Shown: in pieces, positions 1-6,780 of the stretch | Numbering within the stretch: the stretch's first letter is position 1 | Layout of the letters: every line of letters starts with the position of its first letter | NCBI RefSeq assembly: GCF_023273875.1 | Contig: NZ_CP096882.1 | Span: 930,001-994,000 of the forward strand | Source: Pseudarthrobacter sp. SSS035 | GTDB lineage: Bacteria; Actinomycetota; Actinomycetes; Actinomycetales; Micrococcaceae | Direction of reading: 5' to 3' | DNA: 64,000 bases | Translations under genes and position numbers: made by a program | The notes under the pieces: generated by a model | Told to the model about the DNA's origin: nothing | Seen by the model: only the letters and a program-made list of their open reading frames with translations | Databases searched by the model: none

Positions 1-112
1 GCGGGGGTGGACGTCGGGGCTGATCTCATGCCAAGAGCGTAGTACGGCCTCCCACCTTGTATGCTTGTATCCGTGTCCGGACGGACCGGCCATGCCGGAA
101 CAACGGACACGC

Positions 113-185
113 GCCCTCGTAGCTCAGTGGATAGAGCACGGCTCTCCTAAAGCCGGTGTCGTTGGTTCGATTCCAATCGAGGGCA
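113..185 (+). tRNA. tRNA-Arg (anticodon CCT)
   Basis: A complete cloverleaf can be drawn. The acceptor arm is GCCCTCG at 113-119 with CGAGGGC at 178-184 and discriminator A185. The D arm contains GCTC/GAGC. The anticodon stem is CGGCT/AGCCG around the 7-nt loop CTCCTAA, giving anticodon CCT at 146-148, which reads AGG (Arg). The T arm has GTTGG-TTCGATT-CCAAT. The CCA end is not encoded. A short hairpin (CCGGC-cat-GCCGG) and the inverted pair CGTGTCC/GGACACG lie just upstream at 72-111 and may form the 5' leader of the precursor. Confidence 0.97.
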
Positions 186-186
186 C

Positions 187-663
187 TTGAATCTTCCTTC
201 CCCGGAGTTCGATCTCCGCGCCTACCTGCTCGGCCCCTCGCAGGCCGGGAACTTGCCCGTCCAGGGAAACTGGGCCGTCGAACGGCAGCTGCTGGACCGG
301 TCCACCGGCACCCACGGAACCTTTTCCGGCGTCGTACATTTTGCCCACGCGGACGACGGCGGCCTGGCCTTCCGTGAAGAAGGCACCATGCGCTGGCCCA
401 CCTTTACCGGCCCTGCCTTCCGCGAATACCTCCTGAAACCCGCCGACCGGCCCGACGCCCTGGACGTGTTTTTTGCCGACGGGCGGCCCTTCCACCGGAT
501 GAGCTTCGCACCGGCGGCGAACCTGGACCAGCACTGGTGCGATCCCGATACGTACCGCGTGGCCTACACCTACGAAGGCCCTGACACGTTCAGTTACACG
601 TGGGATGTGACCGGCCCGCGCAAGGACCTGCTGCTGACGTCCGCCCTGAAGCGTCAGGTCTGA
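187..663 (+). CDS. DUF6314 family protein
   Basis: A protein of about 158 residues in one continuous frame. It resembles the small DUF6314 family: an N-terminal DLRAYLLG segment, many aromatic/acidic beta-type segments (YTYEGPDTFSYTWDVTGP), and a C-terminal short basic tail. The biochemical role is unknown. The start is unresolved: the TTG at 187 sits one base after the tRNA, so no ribosome-binding site is possible outside the tRNA itself. The next in-frame ATG (388) would cut off the conserved first half. Translation may begin on a transcript processed at the tRNA 3' end. The Nudix gene follows 47 bp downstream on the same strand. Confidence 0.7.
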   Translation: MNLPSPEFDLRAYLLGPSQAGNLPVQGNWAVERQLLDRSTGTHGTFSGVVHFAHADDGGLAFREEGTMRWPTFTGPAFREYLLKPADRPDALDVFFADGRPFHRMSFAPAANLDQHWCDPDTYRVAYTYEGPDTFSYTWDVTGPRKDLLLTSALKRQV

Positions 664-710
664 AGCGGGTGGTCTGAAGCGGCAAGACTGAACACGCTAG
701 GCTCGGAACC

Positions 711-1130
711 GTGAAAGCCCGCATTGTTGTCTCCGCCGTTTGTGTCTTCGATGACGCCGGCCGGCTCCTGACCGTCCGCAAGCGCGGCACCAGCATGTTT
801 ATGCACCCGGGAGGCAAGCCCGAAGCCGGCGAAACCGCCGTGCACGCCGCTGCGCGGGAACTTCAGGAGGAAGTGGGGATCGTGGTGGATCCGCGCGAGC
901 TGGAGCCGATGGGCGTCTGGATCGCCGACGCCGCCAACGAGGCCGCCACGGACATCGAAGCCACGGTGTTTACCGCACCCGGAACCTGGACCGCGCACCC
1001 CTCGGCTGAGATCGCCGAGATCCGCTGGCTGGACCTGGCGGCGCTGGACCGCGGCGCGCCGCTGCCAGCAGACCTCGCCCCGCTCCTGACGGACCACATC
1101 CTGCCGGAACTTGCCGCGCTGCGCCGCTGA
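711..1130 (+). CDS. Nudix hydrolase
   Basis: A 139-residue single-domain Nudix protein that hydrolyses a nucleoside diphosphate linked to another moiety; the substrate cannot be read from sequence. The full Nudix box is present: Gly35, then Glu41, then Arg49-Glu50-Leu51, Glu53-Glu54 and Gly56-Ile57, matching the family pattern G-x5-E-x7-REUxEExGU that binds the catalytic metal. The N-terminal KARIVVSAVCVFDDAGRLL is the usual first beta strands. GTG at 711 is the only good start before the first strand. The gene lies in the same direction as the DUF6314 gene and converges with the ABC exporter on the other strand, with a hairpin between them. Confidence 0.9.
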   Translation: MKARIVVSAVCVFDDAGRLLTVRKRGTSMFMHPGGKPEAGETAVHAAARELQEEVGIVVDPRELEPMGVWIADAANEAATDIEATVFTAPGTWTAHPSAEIAEIRWLDLAALDRGAPLPADLAPLLTDHILPELAALRR

Positions 1131-1145
1131 CCCGCCATCAAAGGC

Positions 1146-1186
1146 GACATCTCGGCGCTTTGAGCCCGCCTTGGCACCGAGATGTC
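1146..1186. terminator. Hairpin between convergent genes (probable bidirectional terminator)
   Basis: A perfect 10-bp inverted repeat, GACATCTCGG at 1146-1155 and CCGAGATGTC at 1177-1186, separated by 21 nt. It lies in the 83-bp gap between the stop of the Nudix gene (plus) and the stop of the ABC exporter (minus). Neither side has a U-run, so it may be an intrinsic terminator of the actinobacterial type or a dispersed palindromic repeat. Confidence 0.6.
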
Positions 1187-1213
1187 CCTCCTCGAAATGC
1201 GGAATCTAAAGCT

Positions 1214-3127
1214 CTAGTACTCCGGAACGGCTTCCGCTGCCACGGCCGTGGCCTCGGCGAACTGCGTCTGGTAGAGCTCGGCATACCGGCCCTCGGCCGC
1301 GAGCAGATCGGTATGGTTCCCGCGTTCCACGATCCGCCCGTCCTCGACCACAAGGATGACGTCGGCGGCACGGATGGTGGACAGCCGGTGGGCAATCACG
1401 ACGGCGGTGCGCCCCTCGAGCGCGGCGCCCAAGGCCGCCTGCACGGCGGCTTCGTTGGTGGAGTCGAGTGCCGCGGTGGCCTCGTCGAGGATGACCACCC
1501 GGGGCTGGGAGATCAGCAGCCGCGCAATGGTGAGGCGCTGGCGTTCACCGCCGGAGAGCCGGTAGCCGCGCTCCCCCACCACGGTGTCCAGGCCGTCGGG
1601 CAGGGACCGGATCATGGTTTCCAGGCGGGCCTGCCGGATGGCGTCCCACATGTCCTCTTCGGTGGCGTCCGGCCGGGCAAGCCGGAGGTTGGAAGCGATC
1701 GATTCGTGGAAGAGGTGTCCGTCCTGGGTGACCATGCCCAGCGTATCCCGCAGGGAATCGAAGGTGGCGTCCCGGACGTCCAGCCCCGAGCCCGGCAGGC
1801 TGCCGCCGAGCCGCACGGCGCCGGAATCGACGTCGTACAGCCGGGACAGCAGCTGCGCGATAGTGGACTTTCCGGCACCGGAGGAACCCACCAGGGCGAC
1901 GGTCTGCCCGGGTTCCACGCGGAAACTGATGCCGTGCAGCACCTCTTCCCCTCCACGGGTGTCCAGCGTGGACACTTCCTCGAGCGAGGCGAGCGAGACC
2001 TTGTCCGCGGAGGGGTAGGCGAAACGGACGTCGTCGAACTCCACTGACACGTTTCCCGGCGGGATGGCCACGGCGTCGGGCTTCTGCTGGATCAGCGGCT
2101 TGAGGTCCAGGATCTCGAAAACGCGCTCGAAGCTGACCAGGGCGCTCATGATTTCCACGCGGGCGTTGGACAGGGCGGTGAGCGGGGCGTACAGGCGGGT
2201 CAGCAGCAGTGCCAGCACCACAACGTCGCCCGCGGCGAGCTGACCGCCGATGGCCAGCCAGCCGCCCAGGCCGTAGACCAGGGCCAGGGCGAGCGCGGAC
2301 ACCAGCGTCAGCGCGGTGACGAAGGTGAACTGCAGCATGGCGGTGCGGACGCCGATGTCCCGGACCCGGCCGGCCCGGACCGCGAACTCGCGGGATTCCT
2401 CGTCCGGGCGGCCGAAGAGCTTGACGAGCGTGGCGCCCGGAGCGGAGAACCGCTCGGTCATCTGGGTGCCCATGGCCGCGTTGTGGTTTGCCGCCTCACG
2501 CCGCAGGTCCGCAAGCTTGGAGCCCATCCGACGGGCAGGGATCAGGAAGATCGGCAGCAGGATCATGGCGAGCACGGTGACCTGCCAGGACGTCCCGAGC
2601 ATCACGATCAGCGTCAGGATCAGGGCCACCACGTTGCTGACCACGCCGGACAGCGTGCCGGCGAAGGCGGACTGCGCGCCGATGACGTCGTTGTTCAGGC
2701 GGCTGACCAGTGCGCCGGTGCGGGTGCGGGTGAAGAATGCGATGGGCATCTTCTGCACATGGTCAAAGACCCTGGTGCGCAGGTCCACGATGACGCCTTC
2801 GCCGATGTTGGACGAAAGCCAGCGGCTCACGAGCCCCAGGCCGGCTTCGGCAACGGCCACCACGGCGATCAGCAGCGCCAGCCGGATCACGTCGTCTGTA
2901 CCCGCCTTGGCCACGATGGCATCAACCACCTGGCCGGCCAGCACGGGCGTGGCCACGGCCAGGAACGCCATCACAATGGACAGCGCCACAAACGCGATCA
3001 GCTTTGTCCGGTGCGGGCGGGCGAAGCCCAGGACCCGTTTCAGGGTGGCCTTGGAGAAGGGCTGGGAGCCGTTCTTGGCCCGGGAGATGTTGTACAGGGA
3101 GTGCCAGGCGACGCCATCCATGCTCAT
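1214..3127 (-). CDS. ABC exporter, fused permease and ATPase
   Basis: A 637-residue half-transporter of the MsbA/LmrA type. The N-terminal half has six membrane segments (about residues 40-320). The C-terminal nucleotide-binding domain shows Walker A (GSSGAGKST), signature LSGGERQRL, Walker B (VVILDEATAALD) and the switch His (AHRLSTIR). It should form a homodimer, or a heterodimer with an unseen partner, exporting a lipid, drug or peptide. The ATG at 3127 overlaps the TGA of the upstream ABC-F gene (ATGA), so the two are translationally coupled. An alternative ATG is at 3121. Linkage to an ABC-F protein suggests a role in antibiotic tolerance (inference). The substrate is unknown. Confidence 0.92.
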   Translation of the reverse strand: MSMDGVAWHSLYNISRAKNGSQPFSKATLKRVLGFARPHRTKLIAFVALSIVMAFLAVATPVLAGQVVDAIVAKAGTDDVIRLALLIAVVAVAEAGLGLVSRWLSSNIGEGVIVDLRTRVFDHVQKMPIAFFTRTRTGALVSRLNNDVIGAQSAFAGTLSGVVSNVVALILTLIVMLGTSWQVTVLAMILLPIFLIPARRMGSKLADLRREAANHNAAMGTQMTERFSAPGATLVKLFGRPDEESREFAVRAGRVRDIGVRTAMLQFTFVTALTLVSALALALVYGLGGWLAIGGQLAAGDVVVLALLLTRLYAPLTALSNARVEIMSALVSFERVFEILDLKPLIQQKPDAVAIPPGNVSVEFDDVRFAYPSADKVSLASLEEVSTLDTRGGEEVLHGISFRVEPGQTVALVGSSGAGKSTIAQLLSRLYDVDSGAVRLGGSLPGSGLDVRDATFDSLRDTLGMVTQDGHLFHESIASNLRLARPDATEEDMWDAIRQARLETMIRSLPDGLDTVVGERGYRLSGGERQRLTIARLLISQPRVVILDEATAALDSTNEAAVQAALGAALEGRTAVVIAHRLSTIRAADVILVVEDGRIVERGNHTDLLAAEGRYAELYQTQFAEATAVAAEAVPEY

Positions 3128-4800
3128 CGCTTTTGCTCCGTTGCGTCTGCCATCAGTTCAGTTACCGTTCCGTTGTCCACATTCCACCGGACATCCAGCC
3201 GCACGTTCTCGAGCAGCCTCCGGTCATGGGTTACTAACAGCAAAGCGCCCTCATAACTTCCCAGCGCCTCTTCCAGCTGCTCGATTGCGGGCAGGTCCAG
3301 GTGGTTGGTGGGTTCGTCCAGGACCAGCAGGTTCACCCCGCGGGCCTGCAGCAGCGCCAGCGCGGCGCGGGTGCGTTCGCCCGGCGACAGGGAATCCACG
3401 GGGCGGGTGGTGTGGTCCGCCTTCAGCCCGAACTTGGCCAGCAGGGTGCGGACCTCCGCCGCAGTCAGGTCCGTGAGCACGGCTTCGACGGCGTCGGCAA
3501 GGTTTAGATGGCCGGCCAGCAGTCCGCGGGCCTGGTCAATTTCGCCGACGGCAACCGAGGCGCCCATGGCGGCGTTGCCGGCGTCGGGCGCCTGCACGCC
3601 CAGGAGCAGGCGCAGCAGCGTCGACTTGCCGGCTCCGTTGGGGCCGGTGATGCCGATCCGCTCCCCCGCGTTGAGCTGCAGGTTCACCGGGCCCAGCGTG
3701 AAGCTTCCCTGCTTCACGACGGCGTCGCGCAAGGTGGCCACCACCGCGCTGGACCGGGGCGCCTGGCCAATGGTGAACTGCAGCTGCCATTCCTTCCGCG
3801 GCTCCTCCACCACGTCCAGCCGGGCAATCCGGGATTCCATCTGCCGGACCTTCTGGGCCTGCTTTTCCGATGACTCGGTGCTGGCGGCCCGGCGGATTTT
3901 GTCATTGTCCGGGCTTTTCTTCATGGCGTTCCGCACGCCCTGGGAGCTCCACTCACGCTGCGTCCGGGCACGGGAGACCAGGTCAGCCTTGGTGGACGCG
4001 AACTCCTCGAACTTTTCCCTCGCGTGGCGCCGCGCCACGGCGCGCTCCTCCAGGAAGGCCTCGTAGCCGCCGTCGTAGACCGCCACGGAATTCTGCGCCA
4101 GATCCAGCTCCACGATGGTGGTCACGCAGCGGGCCAGGAACTCGCGGTCATGGGACACCAGCACCACACCGCCGCGCAGGCCCTGGACAAACGCTTCCAG
4201 TATGGCCAGGCCGGCCAGGTCAAGGTCGTTGGTGGGCTCGTCCAGCAGCACAACATCGAAGCGGCTGAGCAGGAGCGCCGCGAGGGCCACGCGGGCGGCC
4301 TGGCCGCCGGAGAGCCCGGTCATGGGAGCGTCCGCGCCGGTGTCCAGCCCGAGGTCGGCAAGAACGGGCGGGATGCGTTCGTCGAGGTCTGCCGCGCCTG
4401 AAGCCATCCAGCGGTCAAAGGCCAGCGAGTAGGCGTCATCGGCGCCCGGTGCGCCGGAGCCCAACGCCTCGGCGGTGGACTCCATCTCCACGGTGGCTTG
4501 GGCGCAGCCGGTCCGGCGGGCGATGTAGCCGGCCACAGTCTCTCCGGCGACGCGCTCGTGTTCCTGCGGCAGCCAACCCACAAAGGCATCGGAGGGGGCG
4601 AGGCTGACGCTGCCGCCTTGGGGCTGGTCCACGCCGGCCAGGAGGCGCAGCAGGGTGGACTTGCCGGCGCCGTTGGCGCCCACCACACCTACCACGTCGC
4701 CGGGGGCCACCGTGAGGGAAAGTTTGTCGAACAGCGTCCGGTGGTCGTGGCCGCCGGAAAGATCTTTGGCAACAAGGGTTGCAGTCATAGGTTGGTCCAT
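3124..4800 (-). CDS. ABC-F family ribosome-associated ATPase
   Basis: About 558 residues with two ABC ATPase domains and no membrane segments, the hallmark of ABC-F proteins. These bind the ribosomal E site and either regulate translation or displace antibiotics. Domain 1 shows Walker A GANGAGKST, signature LSGGQAAR and Walker B VVLLDEPTNDLD. Domain 2 shows GPNGAGKST, LSPGERTR and LLVLDEPTNHLD. A charged linker rich in Lys/Arg lies between them, as expected. Start chosen at ATG 4800; ATG 4788 has a purine-rich GAGAGG about 12 nt upstream and is equally possible. An in-frame extension to 4935 reads through the structured leader and is not protein-like. The gene is the first of a two-gene operon with the ABC exporter. 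The leader looks like an attenuator. Confidence 0.92.
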   Translation of the reverse strand: MDQPMTATLVAKDLSGGHDHRTLFDKLSLTVAPGDVVGVVGANGAGKSTLLRLLAGVDQPQGGSVSLAPSDAFVGWLPQEHERVAGETVAGYIARRTGCAQATVEMESTAEALGSGAPGADDAYSLAFDRWMASGAADLDERIPPVLADLGLDTGADAPMTGLSGGQAARVALAALLLSRFDVVLLDEPTNDLDLAGLAILEAFVQGLRGGVVLVSHDREFLARCVTTIVELDLAQNSVAVYDGGYEAFLEERAVARRHAREKFEEFASTKADLVSRARTQREWSSQGVRNAMKKSPDNDKIRRAASTESSEKQAQKVRQMESRIARLDVVEEPRKEWQLQFTIGQAPRSSAVVATLRDAVVKQGSFTLGPVNLQLNAGERIGITGPNGAGKSTLLRLLLGVQAPDAGNAAMGASVAVGEIDQARGLLAGHLNLADAVEAVLTDLTAAEVRTLLAKFGLKADHTTRPVDSLSPGERTRAALALLQARGVNLLVLDEPTNHLDLPAIEQLEEALGSYEGALLLVTHDRRLLENVRLDVRWNVDNGTVTELMADATEQKR

Positions 4801-4824
4801 CCTCTCGCCGCAGCCCGGCCGGAG

Positions 4825-4942
4825 GAGCCCGCCTGAATCGGCCCGAAACTGCGGTGAAACCGCAATGTGCCGCCCCGAAAAGTGCCGGGGCACTAAAGAG
4901 CCCGCCGGTCCGGACTTGGGGGGTGTACGGACCAACGGGCTC
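4825..4942 (-). promoter_or_regulatory. Candidate transcription/translation attenuator upstream of ABC-F
   Basis: On the minus-strand RNA the arm GAGCCCG (plus 4936-4942) can pair with CGGGCTC (plus 4898-4904), extended by GGTCCG/CGGACC (4928-4933 with 4907-4912) around a 15-nt loop, followed by UUUAG. The same GAGCCCG can instead pair with a second CGGGCTC at plus 4825-4831, close to the ABC-F start. A further hairpin, GCCCCG/CGGGGC (plus 4872-4877 and 4886-4891), lies between. Mutually exclusive pairing plus an embedded short ORF is the classical layout of ribosome-mediated attenuation. Confidence 0.5.
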
Positions 4943-4955
4943 GACCATCAAGCAT
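4893..4955 (-). CDS. Candidate 20-aa leader peptide of the ABC-F operon
   Basis: A short ORF: ATG at 4955, TAG at 4893-4895, encoding a 20-residue peptide that begins MLDGRARWSV and ends with two Arg, Ala and Leu. The ORF runs through a strong hairpin, and its stop codon lies immediately after the 3' arm, so a translating ribosome would melt the hairpin. A weak GGAG lies about 13 nt upstream. Leader peptides in this arrangement are known for drug-inducible ABC-F genes. Here the assignment rests only on geometry; no homologue was checked. Confidence 0.4.
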   Translation of the reverse strand: MLDGRARWSVHPPSPDRRAL

Positions 4956-5040
4956 AGTCGACTCAACACTCCGCACCAAACCGCCTCCGGAAGGTCAGGC
5001 TAAAATCAAAAGGCAATCATCCGTTCAGCAGAGAGCCGAT

Positions 5041-5799
5041 ATGCCAATTCCTGCCAAAGCGTTCCAGCGCTGGCTGCACGGCATCGCCCCCAACACGAGC
5101 ACGTCCGATATCTGCCGCGTCTCCGGCATCAAGCGGACCACCCTGGCCCAGCAGCTTGTCCGGGGCAAGGTGGCAGAGACTACGGTGGTGAGCATCAGCC
5201 GGGCGTACAACGTCAATCCCGTTTCGGCGCTGGCGGCGTTCGACGCCTACAGCCAGCTCACCGACACGCGCCCGCCCAGCAGGTCCGAACTAGTCAGCCA
5301 GATCTCCACCCCGGACCTCCTGCGGGCAGTTTTGGCGCGTTCCGCCGCGGACCCGGGCGGCGTGCCGGCGGCCGCCGCGCCGGCCGGTTCGCCGGCCGGT
5401 TCGCCGGCGTTGGAGCCGGCCCCGCACGCCACCTCGGTCAAGAACTGGGTGGAGGCCATCGACGACGGCGAACTGAGGCACCGGGTATCCGCCGCCACCG
5501 GAATCGCTCCGCAGAACTATTCGGCGCAACTGACCGCAAACCGGCTGGCTCCGGAGCTGGCGGTTGCCACCTCCGTTGCCGCCGGCGTCGCCCCGGCCAG
5601 CGGCCTGGTGGCCACCGGGCTGGTCACGGAGACGGAGGCCGGCTGGCCTCCCGGAGCCCGGCAGGCCGCCCTGGACAGCCTGTCCGACGGCGAGCTGACC
5701 ACTTTGGCCGGTGACCGGCTGCAGACTCTCGGCAGGGCCCTCCGCCGGCAGGAACATGACCACGAGAAAACCGAAAAGATCTGGGAGAACCTGGGATGA
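5041..5799 (+). CDS. Helix-turn-helix protein with long acidic/Ala-rich tail
   Basis: A 252-residue soluble protein. Residues about 20-60 (SDICRVSGIKRTTLAQQLVR) read as an HTH, in which a second helix and recognition helix follow a Ser/Thr-rich turn, giving a likely XRE-like DNA-binding domain. The middle is an Ala/Pro/Gly-rich linker containing a short AGSPAGSPA repeat, and the C-terminal third is a predicted coiled helix ending in KIWENLG. ATG at 5041 follows AGAGAG. Its stop overlaps the start of the downstream membrane-protein gene (ATGA), so the two almost certainly act together. TAAAAT at 5001-5006 could be a -10. The exact function is not recognised. Confidence 0.75.
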   Translation: MPIPAKAFQRWLHGIAPNTSTSDICRVSGIKRTTLAQQLVRGKVAETTVVSISRAYNVNPVSALAAFDAYSQLTDTRPPSRSELVSQISTPDLLRAVLARSAADPGGVPAAAAPAGSPAGSPALEPAPHATSVKNWVEAIDDGELRHRVSAATGIAPQNYSAQLTANRLAPELAVATSVAAGVAPASGLVATGLVTETEAGWPPGARQAALDSLSDGELTTLAGDRLQTLGRALRRQEHDHEKTEKIWENLG

Positions 5800-6533
5800 T
5801 CGAAATCCTGCAGTGGTCCACGCTGACTGTCTGCGGCCTGGTGGCCGTCGCGAGGGTTCCCAGTGCCGTGAGGGGGAGGAACCGGACACTCTTCTACATC
5901 TTTGCGCTGATGACGCTCGCCATCCTGCTCAGCATCCAGGCACCGTACCTTGCCATCGACCAGGCGCTCGGCGGTGTTAATGTGGCCAACCTCCTGCTCC
6001 GCTTTGTCATCTTCGCCGCCATTTTCTTTGTAGGCATCCGCGTCACCCGGGGCTTCGGGGCCGACGACGCCTACCGGCTGCTAACCGGACGGATCGGAAT
6101 GGCTGTGCTGGGCCTGACCTCGCTGATGGTGGTGGTTGTGTTCCTGATGATGGACACGGCGGGGTCCTCCGCGGGCATGGGCTCGGTGTCAGTCAAGGAC
6201 GCCCGGCACGGACTGCTGGTTGAGTACTACGGTGCGGCAGGCCGCGCCTACCCTGCGTACGTTTCGCTGGTCCTGCTGCCTGCCATGGTGCGGGCGTCCC
6301 GGAGCACTTTTCCGGTCCTGGTCAGGGTAGCGGCATTCCTGCTGGCCCTCGGAGCGGTTGCCATTGGCGCCAGCCTGTTGTTCCCGGCGCTCCCACCGGC
6401 GTTGGGTTCAGTGGAGTTTGTCATCAACTACACAGCCGTCCTATGTTTCGTCATCGGGCTGGCGCTGATCTGGGTAGCCAAGCTGCGGTCCGGGCAGAAT
6501 GAGCCGAGACAAAAGACTTCTACTGCAAAGTAG
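5796..6533 (+). CDS. Polytopic membrane protein coupled to the HTH gene
   Basis: A 245-residue integral membrane protein with seven probable hydrophobic helices (for example TLTVCGLVAVARV near the start, LFYIFALMTLAILLSIQ, FVIFAAIFFVGI, MAVLGLTSLMVVVVFLMM and a final CFVIGLALIWVAKL) and a short basic C-terminus. The layout recalls the N-terminal membrane domain of the MAB_1171c-like family, which in actinobacteria is often encoded next to XRE and ImmA/IrrE-type genes; this assignment is tentative. The ATGA overlap with the HTH gene indicates translational coupling. No metallopeptidase gene is adjacent here. Confidence 0.7.
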   Translation: MIEILQWSTLTVCGLVAVARVPSAVRGRNRTLFYIFALMTLAILLSIQAPYLAIDQALGGVNVANLLLRFVIFAAIFFVGIRVTRGFGADDAYRLLTGRIGMAVLGLTSLMVVVVFLMMDTAGSSAGMGSVSVKDARHGLLVEYYGAAGRAYPAYVSLVLLPAMVRASRSTFPVLVRVAAFLLALGAVAIGASLLFPALPPALGSVEFVINYTAVLCFVIGLALIWVAKLRSGQNEPRQKTSTAK

Positions 6534-6780
6534 CCTTCAGACTTTCACAAAATCATTAGACATGGCACAATCATGAATGTGTGAAGTTGGGTGCCGGTGT
6601 TCGCGAACGGGGATAGATTCCTGGACGCCGGGCCCGTTGGGTCTTTGCATTCTTTGGGGGGATGAGTGGTGGCGGGCCGTTGGGGACCGCCCCCACTCAG
6701 CCATTTAACGGCCAGGTCCGTTCCCGCCCCGCCCGAGTGCTGATCCACCCGTGACCGGACAGCTGGCATCCATGCCGCAC
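6534..6780. other. Intergenic, no gene recognised
   Basis: 247 bp between convergent genes. A GC-rich GGCGG...CCGCC pair around 6674-6702 could serve as a terminator, but no U-run is present. I see no protein-coding signal that stands out here. Confidence 0.4.

Noticed and set aside
3124..4935. A start at 4935 for the ABC-F protein
   Set aside because: The extra 45 residues are encoded by the hairpin leader and do not look like protein; conserved sequence begins after 4800.
5380..5420. Short GCCGGTTCGCCGGC-like repeats as a possible CRISPR or regulatory array
   Set aside because: Only two adjacent copies, in frame with the HTH protein's linker; it is simple codon repetition.
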